Shown in pieces: positions 35,006 to 45,865 of a DNA stretch of 64,000 nucleotides. The stretch lies in the NCBI RefSeq assembly GCF_002157895.1, contig NZ_CP021377.1:930001-994000 (forward strand), read 5' to 3'. Source of the DNA: Oceanisphaera profunda. GTDB lineage: Bacteria; Pseudomonadota; Gammaproteobacteria; Enterobacterales; Aeromonadaceae. Each line of letters opens with the position of its first letter. Position 1 is the first letter of the stretch. A program made the position numbers and the translations under genes. The notes under the pieces were generated by a model. It saw nothing but the letters and a program-made list of their open reading frames with translations. It was not told where the DNA came from and ran no database searches.

Positions 35006-35412
35006 TACGCTAACTCCTTGATTAAGATAAAAAATTCCCAGCGCCAAACGCCTAGCTAAAAATAAAATCTGAAAAAATTAATGAGTAAGATCTTAACCCC
35101 AAAGGCTTTGTCACTTGTCGACCTTATCTCGGCTTAATTTTCCGCGCCTACTGTGCGCCTTGTGCGTTTCGTTGCAGATAAGCCTTTAAGATCTTAGAGC
35201 CTGTTGCAACGGAACCCACGGAAAAATAGTGATCAGATCTGACAGTGATCTTAATAGTTAAGGTCTTACCCAAGCATTTATCACTCATCGATCTTATCTC
35301 AGCTTAATTTTTCCGCGTATTCTGTGGATTCCGCTGCAGAGTTTCTTGATGCTTTTAAAACAAGATCCTGACTTACGTCAGGATGACGGCATAAAAATGC
35401 TACAGCTGCGCC
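35006..35412. repeat. Two tandem A-family repeats plus a B-family hairpin
   Basis: Right-arm-only A copy at about 35090-35190 (CTTATCTCGGCTTAATTTTC, then GTTGCAGATAAG), then a complete A copy at about 35203-35340 (left GTTGCAACGGAACCCACGGA, right CGATCTTATCTCAGCTTAAT, then TTCCGCTGCAGA). A B-family hairpin follows at 35360-35392 (AAGATCCTGACTTACGTCAG then GATGACGG). No gene. Confidence 0.7.
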
Positions 35413-36900
<1,488 letters not shown>

Positions 36901-37205
36901 TCAATATCTCCTTTATAAAAAAGAGCTTAAATATTTTTTGCCACGGAACCCACGGACAACACAAGGAAAAATAGTGATCACATCTGAAAGAGCCAAGGCT
37001 ATATAAGGGTAAGAGCCAACCAGCGGCTCATAAAAGGGCAAGCCCTTATCATCAACAGCTCTTAGTCACTCGTCGATCTTATTTCATCTTAGTTTTTCCG
37101 TGAGTTCCGTGCTTCTCGTAACAAAGAGTCGTGGCAAAAATTCTTAGTCCTAGCTGTTACCTCTAGCTCGCTACTTGATGCAGCTAGAAAGGCATATATC
37201 TCAGC
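36901..37205. repeat. A-family repeat between astD and astA
   Basis: One complete A copy fills the spacer from about 36939 to 37135: left TTTTGCCACGGAACCCACGG, right GATCTTATTTCATCTTAGTT then TTTCCGTGAGTTCCGTG. No gene or promoter is evident inside. Confidence 0.7.
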
Positions 37206-38237
37206 TTATATTTCGACAAGTCTTACCCTATCACCCTTGGTTACTTTGAGTAACTTCGCCACCTCTTTGGTGAGCGTTACTGTGAGTAAACCGTCTTTAT
37301 CAGACTCGCCTACTAACTCAACCTCTGTGATTAAGGCGCGAAAATCTGCAAATTGAGTGTTGCTGATCAAGTGCTGGTTCCCTTGGCTAACATCACCAAT
37401 CTTAACTGTGTATTGTCTACTATTTCGCACCGAGCGAATTTGCGATAACTCACACTCTACACTGGGGCCTGCATCAAAAATGTCCACATAGCCGCGCCAC
37501 GTGAACCCTTCTTCTTCCAGTAAATGCAGAGCTGGCCGGGTGTTGTTATGAGTAATGCCAATAACATCTCTGGCGGCTTTTGATAATAAGTTAACGTAGA
37601 TAGGAAACTTGGGCATTAAATCCGCGATAAAGCCTTTTTGGCCGATGCCGGTCAGGTAGTCGACGGTGGGGAAATCCATGGTAAAAAAGTGCTCTTGCAG
37701 CCAATGCCAAAAAGGACTGCGGCCTTGCTCGTCTGACACGCCGCGCATCTCGGCTAAGATCCGATGATCGAACAGTTCACTAAACTCGGCCAAGAATAAA
37801 AAACGACTTTTTGAAAGCAAACGCCCATTTAGCCCAACACGTGCCGACTCTCGTAAAAACAAAGTGCACAGCTCGCTCACCCCCGTGTAATCGTTAGTCA
37901 GGGTCAGGGTTTCGACTACATTATAAATGCCCAACTTGGCGGAGCTGTGTACTTGTTTACCGAGCAGGTAATTATAAAAAGGGTCAGATAACCCCACGGC
38001 TGCGTCTATGGCACAGGTGCCCAGCACCTCGCCGGTTTCACCGTCTTCGGCCACAAAAAAGTACAAGCCTTCGGCTTTAGCCGTGCCACGGTTAGCAAAG
38101 GCCGCCAATGAGTTGTCTATTTTGCGTTGTAATAAATCGTCGTTAACCGGCAGCGAAGTAAAGCCATGGCCAGACTCAATAGCGAACTGTTTGAGGGTAG
38201 GAAAGTCTTTCTGCGCGATAGGTCGTATCACCAGCAT
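37206..38237 (-). CDS. astA: Arginine N-succinyltransferase AstA
   Basis: 343 residues, the normal AstA length. Opening MLVIRPIAQKDFPTLKQFA with the GNAT-related start GHGFTSLPVND; the centre has PFYNYLLGKQVHSSAKLGIYN, FLAEFSELFDHRILAEMRG and SPFWHWLQEHFF. It transfers succinyl from succinyl-CoA to L-arginine, the first step of the AST pathway. AAGGAG lies before the ATG. Single-chain form (AstA), not the AruF/AruG heterodimer of pseudomonads: no second copy is seen. Confidence 0.95.
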   Translation of the reverse strand: MLVIRPIAQKDFPTLKQFAIESGHGFTSLPVNDDLLQRKIDNSLAAFANRGTAKAEGLYFFVAEDGETGEVLGTCAIDAAVGLSDPFYNYLLGKQVHSSAKLGIYNVVETLTLTNDYTGVSELCTLFLRESARVGLNGRLLSKSRFLFLAEFSELFDHRILAEMRGVSDEQGRSPFWHWLQEHFFTMDFPTVDYLTGIGQKGFIADLMPKFPIYVNLLSKAARDVIGITHNNTRPALHLLEEEGFTWRGYVDIFDAGPSVECELSQIRSVRNSRQYTVKIGDVSQGNQHLISNTQFADFRALITEVELVGESDKDGLLTVTLTKEVAKLLKVTKGDRVRLVEI

Positions 38238-38643
38238 GCCAGACTCCTTATTAGCGCGAGTTAGGAAAGCGAGGCGATTGCCTCGCTTTGGTATTAAAAC
38301 TAAAAATTAAAAGCTTTTTCTGCCACGGAGTCCACAGAACTCACGGACGCAGTTCACGTGCGACAAGTGACTAAGAGCTTCGATGGTAAGGGCCCCTCCT
38401 ATTCAAGCTAGGGTATTTGGCTCTTACTACTTAGCGTCATTCTCAGGTCTGAACACTATTTTTCAGTGTTCTTCCGTAGCGAAAAGGCCCTGATCAATTA
38501 GTTTTCCAGATTGGTATTAATTGTTTGGCTCAGGCGTAGCTCGAGGGGCTTAGTTTTACTGCGTAAAACCAGCCGGCTAAAGCGGCTTCTACATTCGTGC
38601 AATATGTAGATACCGACGCCGATTGGGCCAGTCCCCTTCACTC
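38238..38643. repeat. A-family and GTAG-headed repeats between astA and astC
   Basis: An A copy at about 38316-38476 (left TCTGCCACGGAGTCCACAGA; right CAGGTCTGAACACTATTTTT then CAGTGTTCTTCCGTAGCG). Then the D unit at 38571-38592 (AGCCGGCTAAAGCGGCTTCT then AC; GTAG head on minus strand), with an F-type tail CATTCGTGCAATATG. No gene. Confidence 0.65.
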
Positions 38644-39858
38644 TTAGCCTTGCACGACCTTGGCGACGGCGCGTTCAAAGCGGGCCAGCCCTTCGGTTAC
38701 GTCTGCGTGACTGATCACTAAAGATGGCGTAAAGCGCACTACGTTGGCACCGGCTATCAATACCATTAATTGCTCATCCATGGCTGCATCTAAAAATTCT
38801 TTGGCGCGCCCTTGATACTGCTCGTTCAACACACAACCGAGTAATAAACCCTTGCCGCGCACTTCACTAAAGCACTGATACTTATCATTAATGGCGCTTA
38901 AGCCATCGCGATACCAGGTTTCGCGCTCTTTAACGCCGGCTAACACCGCATTGGTATTCACCGTATCAAAGGCGGCTTCGGCTACAGCACAAGCCAGCGG
39001 ATTACCGCCGTAGGTCGAGCCGTGGGTGCCCGGTTTTAGCGACGCGGCGATCTTGGTGGTGGTTAGCATGGCCCCAATCGGAAAGCCGCCGCCCAGCGAT
39101 TTAGCACTGGTTAAAATATCCGGCACCACGCCTAAGTCCATATAGGCATAAAGTGCACCAGTACGGCCGACGCCGGTTTGTACTTCATCAAAGATCAATA
39201 AGGCATTGTGTTGATCGCATAAGGCGCGCACCGCCTGCACATATTCTGGATCTGGGCTGATAATGCCGCCCTCCCCTTGCAAAGGCTCCATGACCACGGC
39301 ACAGGTGTTATCGGATATTATGGCTTTAAGCGCAGCTAGATCGTTGTAATCTACATGATCGATATCAGCAGGTTTAGGGCCAAAACCATCGGAATACGCC
39401 GCTTGGCCGCCCACGGTCACGGTAAAGAAGGTACGGCCGTGAAAGCCTTGGTTAAAGGCAATAATTTGTGATTTTTGTTCACCAAAATGCTCCAACGCAT
39501 AACGACGCGCCAACTTAAAGGCCGCTTCGTTAGCCTCGGCCCCTGAGTTACAAAAATAGGCTTTTTCGGCAAAGGTCGCCGCCACCATTTTGCTCGCTAA
39601 ACGCAGCGCCGGCTCATTAGTCAGTACGTTACTAACATGCCATAATTTTTCGCTTTGTTCGCGCAAGGCACCAACCAAGGCCGGATGGCAGTGGCCTAAG
39701 CAGCTGACCGCAATACCACCGGCAAAGTCGATATATTCTCGGTGTTCTTGATCCCACACTCGAGCGCCTAAGCCCCGCACGGGGATCATTTGGGCGGGAG
39801 CGTAATTAGGCACCATAACTTGGTCGAATAATTCGCGGGTGACTGCCATATCAGACAT
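38644..39858 (-). CDS. astC: Acetylornithine/succinylornithine aminotransferase (AstC/ArgD)
   Basis: 404-residue class III, PLP-dependent aminotransferase. Visible: [20 protein letters not shown], phosphate-binding [30 protein letters not shown], and the PLP lysine in [15 protein letters not shown], then [12 protein letters not shown]. It transfers the amino group of N-succinylornithine to 2-oxoglutarate (AstC), and close homologues also act in arginine synthesis (ArgD); in many vibrios and shewanellas one gene serves both. The cluster with astA and astD supports the AST role. CAAGGAG precedes the ATG. A 354-base AT-rich leader lies upstream. Confidence 0.93.
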   Translation of the reverse strand: MSDMAVTRELFDQVMVPNYAPAQMIPVRGLGARVWDQEHREYIDFAGGIAVSCLGHCHPALVGALREQSEKLWHVSNVLTNEPALRLASKMVAATFAEKAYFCNSGAEANEAAFKLARRYALEHFGEQKSQIIAFNQGFHGRTFFTVTVGGQAAYSDGFGPKPADIDHVDYNDLAALKAIISDNTCAVVMEPLQGEGGIISPDPEYVQAVRALCDQHNALLIFDEVQTGVGRTGALYAYMDLGVVPDILTSAKSLGGGFPIGAMLTTTKIAASLKPGTHGSTYGGNPLACAVAEAAFDTVNTNAVLAGVKERETWYRDGLSAINDKYQCFSEVRGKGLLLGCVLNEQYQGRAKEFLDAAMDEQLMVLIAGANVVRFTPSLVISHADVTEGLARFERAVAKVVQG

Positions 39859-40212
39859 GCTTACTCCTTGAATACCGCCATTCTTTAGCGGTAAATGTTA
39901 AATATAGGTGAATATACGGACATTATGACCAACAACCTGTGAGCTAGCTCGATAAACAACAGCAGCAAGACAACAGCGCCAGCCAAAAACTAATCATAAA
40001 TACTGCATAAGTTAGCAGTTAAAAACCAAAATACAGGCTATAGCGCCACTATATATTGCATAAAACTACACCCAAGTGCAGTAATAAAATGCCTATATTT
40101 TAAAAATGTACGAAAAATATGTGCGAAAGACATCTACGAAGAATATGTACGAAAAAATACTATCCCTCACTCTTAGCCTACTCACTTAGCCAAGCCCAGA
40201 GCACAGCTGAGT
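39859..40212. promoter_or_regulatory. AT-rich regulatory region upstream of astC
   Basis: 354 bases, much more AT-rich than its surroundings and free of the usual repeats. It contains several imperfect words related to the ArgR half-site TGAATAW: GGTGAATATACGG (39907-39919), CTGCATAAGTTAG (40005-40017) and TTGCATAAAACTA (40058-40070). At 40108-40157 a short unit recurs as TGTACGAAAAATATGTGCGAAA then CTACGAAGAATATGTACGAA. ArgR control of the ast genes is known elsewhere; here it is inferred and weak. Confidence 0.45.
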
Positions 40213-40800
40213 TTAGCGCGCCAATAAGCGCAAGAAATTACCCAGCAACTGATGACCGCACTCGGTCATGATGCTTTCGGGATGAAACTGCACGCTGTGG
40301 ATAGGCAAACTATTATGCTGCATGCCCATGATTTCATCCCGCGCGCTTTCTTCAGTCTGGCTCCAAGCGGTGACGCTAAAGCAGCTCGGCAAACTGGCGG
40401 CCTCCACCACTAACGAGTGATAACGGGTGACCGTTAATGGCTCTGGCAAGTCCTGAAATAGCCCCTGACCAGTATGGCAAATACGAGATGTTTTACCGTG
40501 CATTACTTTCTGTGCCCGTACCACGTTACCACCAAACGCCTGCGCGATGGCCTGATGCCCCAAACAAACCCCTAAAATAGGCAGTTGGCCGGCAAATTCT
40601 TTAATGGCCGCCAGCGAAATACCCGCCTCAGTAGGCGTACGCGGGCCTGGGGATATCACCAAGCCTGCGAGCTTAAGCTGTGCAATCTCATTAACGGTGA
40701 TCTCGTCATTGCGCCTTACCATGACCTCTTGGCCTAGCTCACCAAAATACTGCACTAGGTTATAAGTAAAAGAGTCATAGTTATCGATCATCAACAACAT
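40213..40800 (-). CDS. pabA: Aminodeoxychorismate/anthranilate synthase component II (PabA)
   Basis: 195-residue class I glutamine amidotransferase. It begins [20 protein letters not shown] and has the catalytic cysteine C79 in [17 protein letters not shown] and the His-Glu pair in [13 protein letters not shown]. It supplies ammonia for 4-amino-4-deoxychorismate synthesis in folate production, and in some bacteria also for anthranilate. Gene order pabA-astC-astA-astD is seen in vibrios and shewanellas, which supports PabA over TrpG. It is the first gene of this minus-strand group. Confidence 0.93.
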   Translation of the reverse strand: MLLMIDNYDSFTYNLVQYFGELGQEVMVRRNDEITVNEIAQLKLAGLVISPGPRTPTEAGISLAAIKEFAGQLPILGVCLGHQAIAQAFGGNVVRAQKVMHGKTSRICHTGQGLFQDLPEPLTVTRYHSLVVEAASLPSCFSVTAWSQTEESARDEIMGMQHNSLPIHSVQFHPESIMTECGHQLLGNFLRLLAR

Positions 40801-40917
40801 AAGTGCAGTTTCCGTTAAATTAAGTTCAAAGCCGTGAGTCGTGCCAACATAAGGACACTAGAAAGCTTGCCATAATACTGCCCCCGCAGTCGCAACTAAA
40901 GCACAACCCGTCTGTGC

Positions 40918-40991
40918 GCAATGTTGAATGGTTAATTTTGAATGATTAATAAATTTTAATTCAACATTAAGCATTCAAAATTCAACATTGC
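40918..40991. repeat. E-family repeat array (TTCAACATT)
   Basis: AATGTTGAATGGTTAATTTT then GAATGATTAATAAATTTTAA, followed by TTCAACATTAAGCATTCAAA then ATTCAACATTG. The two halves are imperfect inverses, giving a long AT-rich palindrome. Shorter versions occur at 12866, 15678, 21420, 28200 and 63240. Confidence 0.7.
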
Positions 40992-41023
40992 CTTTGTATC
41001 GCTCGGCTCTGTACCTTAATCAT

Positions 41024-41054
41024 GAAAAAGGCGCCCATTGGGCGCCTGATTATT
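41024..41054 (-). terminator. Terminator of the RND efflux operon
   Basis: Minus strand: AGGCGCCCAATGGGCGCCT followed by TTTTTC. Perfect eight-base stem, just downstream of the permease stop. Confidence 0.93.
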
Positions 41055-41070
41055 TACGGTTTGCGAATGT

Positions 41071-44000
41071 TTAACTCGCGGGTTCTTCGGGTTGGATCTT
41101 AAAGAACACTGCATACAGCAGGGGCACGACTACTAGCGTGAGTGCCGTGGCGAAGGTTAAACCAAACATGATCACTACCGCCATGCTCTTAAAGAAGGGG
41201 TCGAGCAACAGCGGCGCTACCCCCAAAATGGTGGTAAAAGCGCCCAAGAATACCGGGCGGGCACGGCTTACGGCTGCATCAATCACGGCGTTATAGCGCG
41301 CCTTACCGTCTCGTATTTCTGCATCCGCTTGGTCCACCAGCACGATGGAGTTTTTCACCAACATGCCGATTAAGCTCAGGCAACCCAAGATGGCCATAAA
41401 CTCAAACGGCACCTGAAACAACACCAGCCCCACGGTTACCCCAATAATGGCCAAGGGTGCGGTAAGCCAAATCACCAAGGGTTGGCGCAGCGCATTAAAC
41501 ATCACCACTACCGCCAGTATCATGGCGGTAAAGCCGTAAGGTGCCGAAATCGCCAAGCCCTCGTTAGCCTCTTTCGATGCCTTGTATTCACCGTGCCATT
41601 CTAAGCGATAACCCGGCGGCAGCTCTATGGCCTCAACTTCAGGGCGTAAGCGCTCAAATAACGGCGTCGACTGCTCACCAGGCAAGGGATCCACCTGCGC
41701 TTTAATGGTCGGGAAACCATCCACGCGGCGAATAATGGCGTCCGCCCACTCCACCTTTACCTCTTTAACTAACTGACTGACCGGCAGATAGTCTTTGGCC
41801 GTGGGGCTATACACCCGCACGTTAGCCACATCTTGTGCCGTCGCCCGCTCGGCAAAAGGGGCTCGCGAGATAATAGGAATTAGCTTATCCGCTTCCCGAT
41901 ACACGCCGATGCGCTGGCCAGTATAAGCACGGTTAATGGCTTGGCTAATGTCGGTAATGTCTAAGCCTGCGCGGCGCGCCGCAATCTCATCGATCACTGG
42001 GCGCAGCACTGGTACTTTTTGGCGCCAATCATCTTGAATCGCGATGGACTCTGGATCCTCGGCCATGATGGTTTTGGCTTGCTCAGCAAGTTGGCGTAAT
42101 ACACCCGGATCCGGTCCCATAAAGGCGGCTTCTATTTTCTTACCGCCGCCACGACCGAGCATAAACTTCCACACCTTGATGTCGACTTGCGGATGCAACT
42201 CGGTCAATTCTTCTTGCAGCTCCACCACCAGCTCGCTAATGCGCTTGGCATCATCCACATCCACTAATAGCTGGCCATAGCTGCTATTCGGATCTTCTGG
42301 ACTATAGGTGAGCATAAAGCGCAAGCCCCCTTGGCCGACGAAGCTAGTCACTTGCTCAACGCCCTCTTTGCCTTGCACATATTTGGCCATTTTGGCCAGC
42401 TCGGTTTGGGTTTCGGTAATATCACTGCCTTGGGCCAAGTTCATGTCGATCACAAACTGCGGGCGTGCGGACTCCGGCATAAAGCCCACCTGCACCCAAC
42501 CAAAACCGACGATAGCACTGACTAACATTGCCAATAAGATGCCACCGGTTAATAAACGCTTACGCAGTGCCGCCTGTAGCACGGCCCGATAACGCAGCAA
42601 AATGCCCGACTCTTTAATGGTGTTGGGATCTTGTACTTTGACCTTGAGCAGCGCCACACACAGCAAAGGCGTGAGCGTCACCGCAAACAGCCAGCTGAGC
42701 AGCATCGAATATAAGATCACCCAAAATAACGAGCCCGCATATTCACCCATGTCGGTGGGCGATAAGCCAATGGCACTAAAGGCCAAAATGCCCACTAAGG
42801 TACCACCCAGCAGAGGCCATTGAGTACCTTGCACCACGGCGGAGGCCGCAGATTCTGCCCGCTCGCCTTTTTGCATGCGCACTAAAATGCCGTCGGTCAC
42901 TACGATGGCGTTATCCACCAACATACCGAGCGCAATAATTAAGGCACCGAGCGACACCCGCTGCATGGCAATATCGTCAAGCAGCATGGCAATTAAAGTC
43001 CCCGCTACCGTGAGCACCAGCACAGTGCCCACAATAATGCCGCTGCGCCAACCCATAAACAGGATCAACACCAGCACCACTATGCCTACCGCCGCCGCCA
43101 AGTTGGCCACAAAGCCGTCTACGGACTCACGCACTGAGTCCGACTGATAGGAAATAACTTCCAGCTCCATGCCGAGCGGGCGCTGGGATTCTAGCTCGCT
43201 CAAGCGCGCCTTTACCGCATCGCCCATATCGACCACGTTGCCGCCGGTCACTTGCGATACGCCTAAACCAATGGCTGGGCGACCATTAATTTCCATCAGC
43301 GCTCGGGGTGGCTCAATTTCTGAACGGGTAATGGTGGCCACATCTTTTAAGAAGATAATCTGCTCACCATCAGAGGAGGCCAGCGCAATATTACCCAAGG
43401 CCACCACCGAGTCGGCTTGGCCTTGTGGGCTAAAGTAGATGCGCTGTGGCCCAATGCGCAGATTACCCGCATCGGAGATCACGTTCTGTTGCTTAAGCGT
43501 TTGGTAAATATTATCGAGCGGTATATCTAACTGACTAGCTTTGCTGGCAGAGATTTCTAAAAATATCGCCTCTTGCGGCGCGCCTAAAGTGGCAATGCGG
43601 GCCACTCCTGGCACCAATAGCAGCTCTCGCTCTAAGTCATCGATGTAATCTTTGATTTGTTGCAGGCTGTAACCGTCGCCGGTAACCGCAAAAAACAAGG
43701 CATACACATCGCCAAAATCATCGTTCACCACTGACGGTCCGGCCCCGGGCGGCAACTGGCGCTGGGCGTCATTGATCTTGCGCCGCAGCTTGTCCCACAC
43801 CTGCTCTAGCTCAGCGCGGCTATGGGCAAACTTCATGTCGATTTCGACCTTCACTAACGAGTCGCCCATGCGCGACACTGAAGTGACTTCTTTTAGCTCT
43901 TGCAGCTGTTGGACCGCACTCTCAATAACGTCGGTGACCTCTTCGGCCACCTGCGAGGGCAACGCCCCGGGATACGGAGTAGAGATCACCGCTTGGCGGA

Positions 44001-44124
44001 TCACAAATTCAGGGTCTTCAAAGCGGCCCAGTTTTTCATAGCTCATATAGCCGCCTATCAACAGCAGCACACAAGCCATCCAAGCGATAGTACGCTTGGC
44101 TAAGGTCTGTTCAGCAATATTCAC
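41071..44124 (-). CDS. RND efflux permease (HAE-type)
   Basis: 1017-residue inner-membrane RND pump with twelve membrane helices and two large periplasmic loops. Start is GTG 44124 (AAAGGG upstream), giving MNIAEQTLAKRTIAWMACVL. The proton-relay motif of helix 4 is present (LGMLVDNAIVVTDGI), and helix 10-12 motifs read SLIGMLVKNSIVLVDQA and GVAPLLLDPFFKSMAVVIMFG. The protein is of the HAE family (drug and organic exporters), not the metal-exporting CzcA branch. Subfamily resembles VexH-like or VmeI-like pumps of marine bacteria (impression). The periplasmic adaptor lies upstream; no outer-membrane channel is in the window, so TolC is the probable partner. Confidence 0.93.
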   Translation of the reverse strand: MNIAEQTLAKRTIAWMACVLLLIGGYMSYEKLGRFEDPEFVIRQAVISTPYPGALPSQVAEEVTDVIESAVQQLQELKEVTSVSRMGDSLVKVEIDMKFAHSRAELEQVWDKLRRKINDAQRQLPPGAGPSVVNDDFGDVYALFFAVTGDGYSLQQIKDYIDDLERELLLVPGVARIATLGAPQEAIFLEISASKASQLDIPLDNIYQTLKQQNVISDAGNLRIGPQRIYFSPQGQADSVVALGNIALASSDGEQIIFLKDVATITRSEIEPPRALMEINGRPAIGLGVSQVTGGNVVDMGDAVKARLSELESQRPLGMELEVISYQSDSVRESVDGFVANLAAAVGIVVLVLILFMGWRSGIIVGTVLVLTVAGTLIAMLLDDIAMQRVSLGALIIALGMLVDNAIVVTDGILVRMQKGERAESAASAVVQGTQWPLLGGTLVGILAFSAIGLSPTDMGEYAGSLFWVILYSMLLSWLFAVTLTPLLCVALLKVKVQDPNTIKESGILLRYRAVLQAALRKRLLTGGILLAMLVSAIVGFGWVQVGFMPESARPQFVIDMNLAQGSDITETQTELAKMAKYVQGKEGVEQVTSFVGQGGLRFMLTYSPEDPNSSYGQLLVDVDDAKRISELVVELQEELTELHPQVDIKVWKFMLGRGGGKKIEAAFMGPDPGVLRQLAEQAKTIMAEDPESIAIQDDWRQKVPVLRPVIDEIAARRAGLDITDISQAINRAYTGQRIGVYREADKLIPIISRAPFAERATAQDVANVRVYSPTAKDYLPVSQLVKEVKVEWADAIIRRVDGFPTIKAQVDPLPGEQSTPLFERLRPEVEAIELPPGYRLEWHGEYKASKEANEGLAISAPYGFTAMILAVVVMFNALRQPLVIWLTAPLAIIGVTVGLVLFQVPFEFMAILGCLSLIGMLVKNSIVLVDQADAEIRDGKARYNAVIDAAVSRARPVFLGAFTTILGVAPLLLDPFFKSMAVVIMFGLTFATALTLVVVPLLYAVFFKIQPEEPAS

Positions 44125-44386
44125 GTGTTAGCCCTTTTATTTATTCAATATTTGCGGCGCTTAAAGTGTCGAGTATTAACAGCGCTAAGCGCCTAGCACC
44201 AAGCGCCGAGCTAACATATAAACACCGATCTTTGCTTAGCTTGGTGCTTAGCGCTTGGTGCTCGGCGCTGCCTTTCTCTTTCAGATCTGAACACTATTTT
44301 TCCGTGTTCTTCCGTGGGTTCCGTGGCAAATAGGTTTTAGTCACTTGGTTGAGCGTGGTGCTTGGTGCTCGGCGCTGTTATTAAAT
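44125..44386. repeat. C- and A-family repeats between RND permease and adaptor
   Basis: C-family double copy at 44170-44272 (AGCGCCTAGCACCAAGCGCC ... TTAGCTTGGTGCTTAGCGCT), an A right arm at 44279-44333 (TCAGATCTGAACACTATTTT then CCGTGGGTTCCGTGG), and a third C fragment at 44350-44382. Fills a 262-base gap inside what should be one operon. Confidence 0.7.
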
Positions 44387-45439
44387 TTACAGCGGGCGCA
44401 CTTGCATGCCATCGCGCAGCTGGCTTACGCCGGCCGTCACAATGCGCTCACCGCCCTGCAAGCCGGTTAGCACTTCTACATCCGCATCATGCACTTGGCC
44501 CAAGGTCACGGTTTGTGCTGTGACCAATTGGGTTTCGCTATCAAAGATCCAGACTTGGGTTTCGCCCGCGGCACTCGATAAAATCGCCTTCAGCGGCACC
44601 ATTACTTTTTGTGTTGGCGTGTCTGCCTCCTCTTGGCGAGGCTGCACTTCAACCGACATGCCCGGCAACACCTTAAGGCTAAAACCGGGCTCTAGCGCCA
44701 GCACCACTTCATAGCTTTGAGTTTGAGCATCGGCCTCAGTAGAAAATGATTTTAAGCGCACCGGCAGGGGTTGATCCGGATAGTCGGTAAATACCGCCAC
44801 CCCAGCCACAGACTTAGGCTCAGAGCGCACGATGCGCTCGGGCACATTAATCACGATTTCTAAATCGCTGGTATCTTGCAGGCTCACAATGGCTTGTTTA
44901 GCCTGCACATTACTGAAATTTTCAACGTGGCGTTTGGCCACTACGCCCGCAAAGGGTGCGAGCAGTCGTGTATCGGCCACGTCTTTTTTGGCGGCTAAAT
45001 ACTGAGTGCGCGCCACTTCCATGGCGGTGCGTTTTTGGTCAACCTCAGCTTTGGCAACTGCTTTGCTTTGCTGCCAGATCTTTTGCACGCGGCCGTAATC
45101 GGTACGAGCTTTATTATATTGGGCACTGGCCGAGGCCAGCTGCAGCTCAACAGTTTCGGCATCTAAGCGTGCTACAAGCGCGCCCTTTTCAATCTGTTGC
45201 CCTTCTTGTACCGGAAATTCAATAATGCGACCGGGTAAATTAAAGGCTAACTCGGCCCGCTGCACCGCACGCACCCGACCAGGAAAGCGCAACCCAGAAA
45301 TGCCATCGCTTGCCGCCACGGCCATAATCGGCACGGGGCGGATCACGGCTTTGCTCTCCGCCACCGGCTCTTGCTCGCCGCAACCGCTTAAAGCGCCCAG
45401 CAAGCACATAGCTACTAATACACCCACATAATTTTTCAA
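44387..45439 (-). CDS. RND efflux periplasmic adaptor (lipoprotein)
   Basis: 350-residue membrane-fusion protein. N-terminal lipoprotein signal MKNYVGVLVAMCLLGALSGC with lipobox LSGC. Then the beta-barrel/lipoyl start (GLRFPGRVRAVQRAELAFNL), coiled-coil hairpin (about 90-150, LASASAQYNKARTDYGRVQKIW), and second lipoyl half TRLLAPFAGVVAKRHVENFSN. The likely start is TTG 45439 with GGGAG six bases upstream; no ATG in frame is better placed. It joins the RND permease to an outer-membrane channel. It lies upstream of the permease gene, separated by repeats, and the two are presumed to form one transcript. Confidence 0.9.
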   Translation of the reverse strand: MKNYVGVLVAMCLLGALSGCGEQEPVAESKAVIRPVPIMAVAASDGISGLRFPGRVRAVQRAELAFNLPGRIIEFPVQEGQQIEKGALVARLDAETVELQLASASAQYNKARTDYGRVQKIWQQSKAVAKAEVDQKRTAMEVARTQYLAAKKDVADTRLLAPFAGVVAKRHVENFSNVQAKQAIVSLQDTSDLEIVINVPERIVRSEPKSVAGVAVFTDYPDQPLPVRLKSFSTEADAQTQSYEVVLALEPGFSLKVLPGMSVEVQPRQEEADTPTQKVMVPLKAILSSAAGETQVWIFDSETQLVTAQTVTLGQVHDADVEVLTGLQGGERIVTAGVSQLRDGMQVRPL

Positions 45440-45865
45440 ACGAAACTCCCAGTAAATTAATGAGTAGCCTCCAGCGCTAAGCTGAAACCAACACAGACTG
45501 TTGCTGAACTGCTTTTAAACCCAAAACTATTTTGCAACGGAAGAACACAGAACCCACGGAACAATAGAGATCAGATCTGAAAAAAACAAAGCCATGATAA
45601 AGGACTTTAATGGATAAGGGCTGAGCAACAGCTCATCAGAAGAAGAGTCCTTATCATCAAAGCTCTGATCCTTTCTCGATCTTATCTCAGCTTAATTTTT
45701 CCGCGTCTTCCGTGGGCTCCGTTGCAGATATGTCTTTAATCTTTAAGGTCCCATTTTTTATATAGAACTAGCTAACCTAATAGTCTCGGTTAAACATGGC
45801 TTGCAGACAACGTGCCTTATGCCCAAAATGGGCGTTGCTTCTCTTTTATCGATACGAGCTTAACC
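45440..45865. repeat. A-family repeat in the RND upstream region
   Basis: A complete A copy covers about 45530-45733: left TTTGCAACGGAAGAACACAG, right CGATCTTATCTCAGCTTAAT then TCCGTGGGCTCCGTTGCAGA. The divergent promoters of the adaptor and the HTH gene must lie in what remains. No other gene. Confidence 0.7.
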
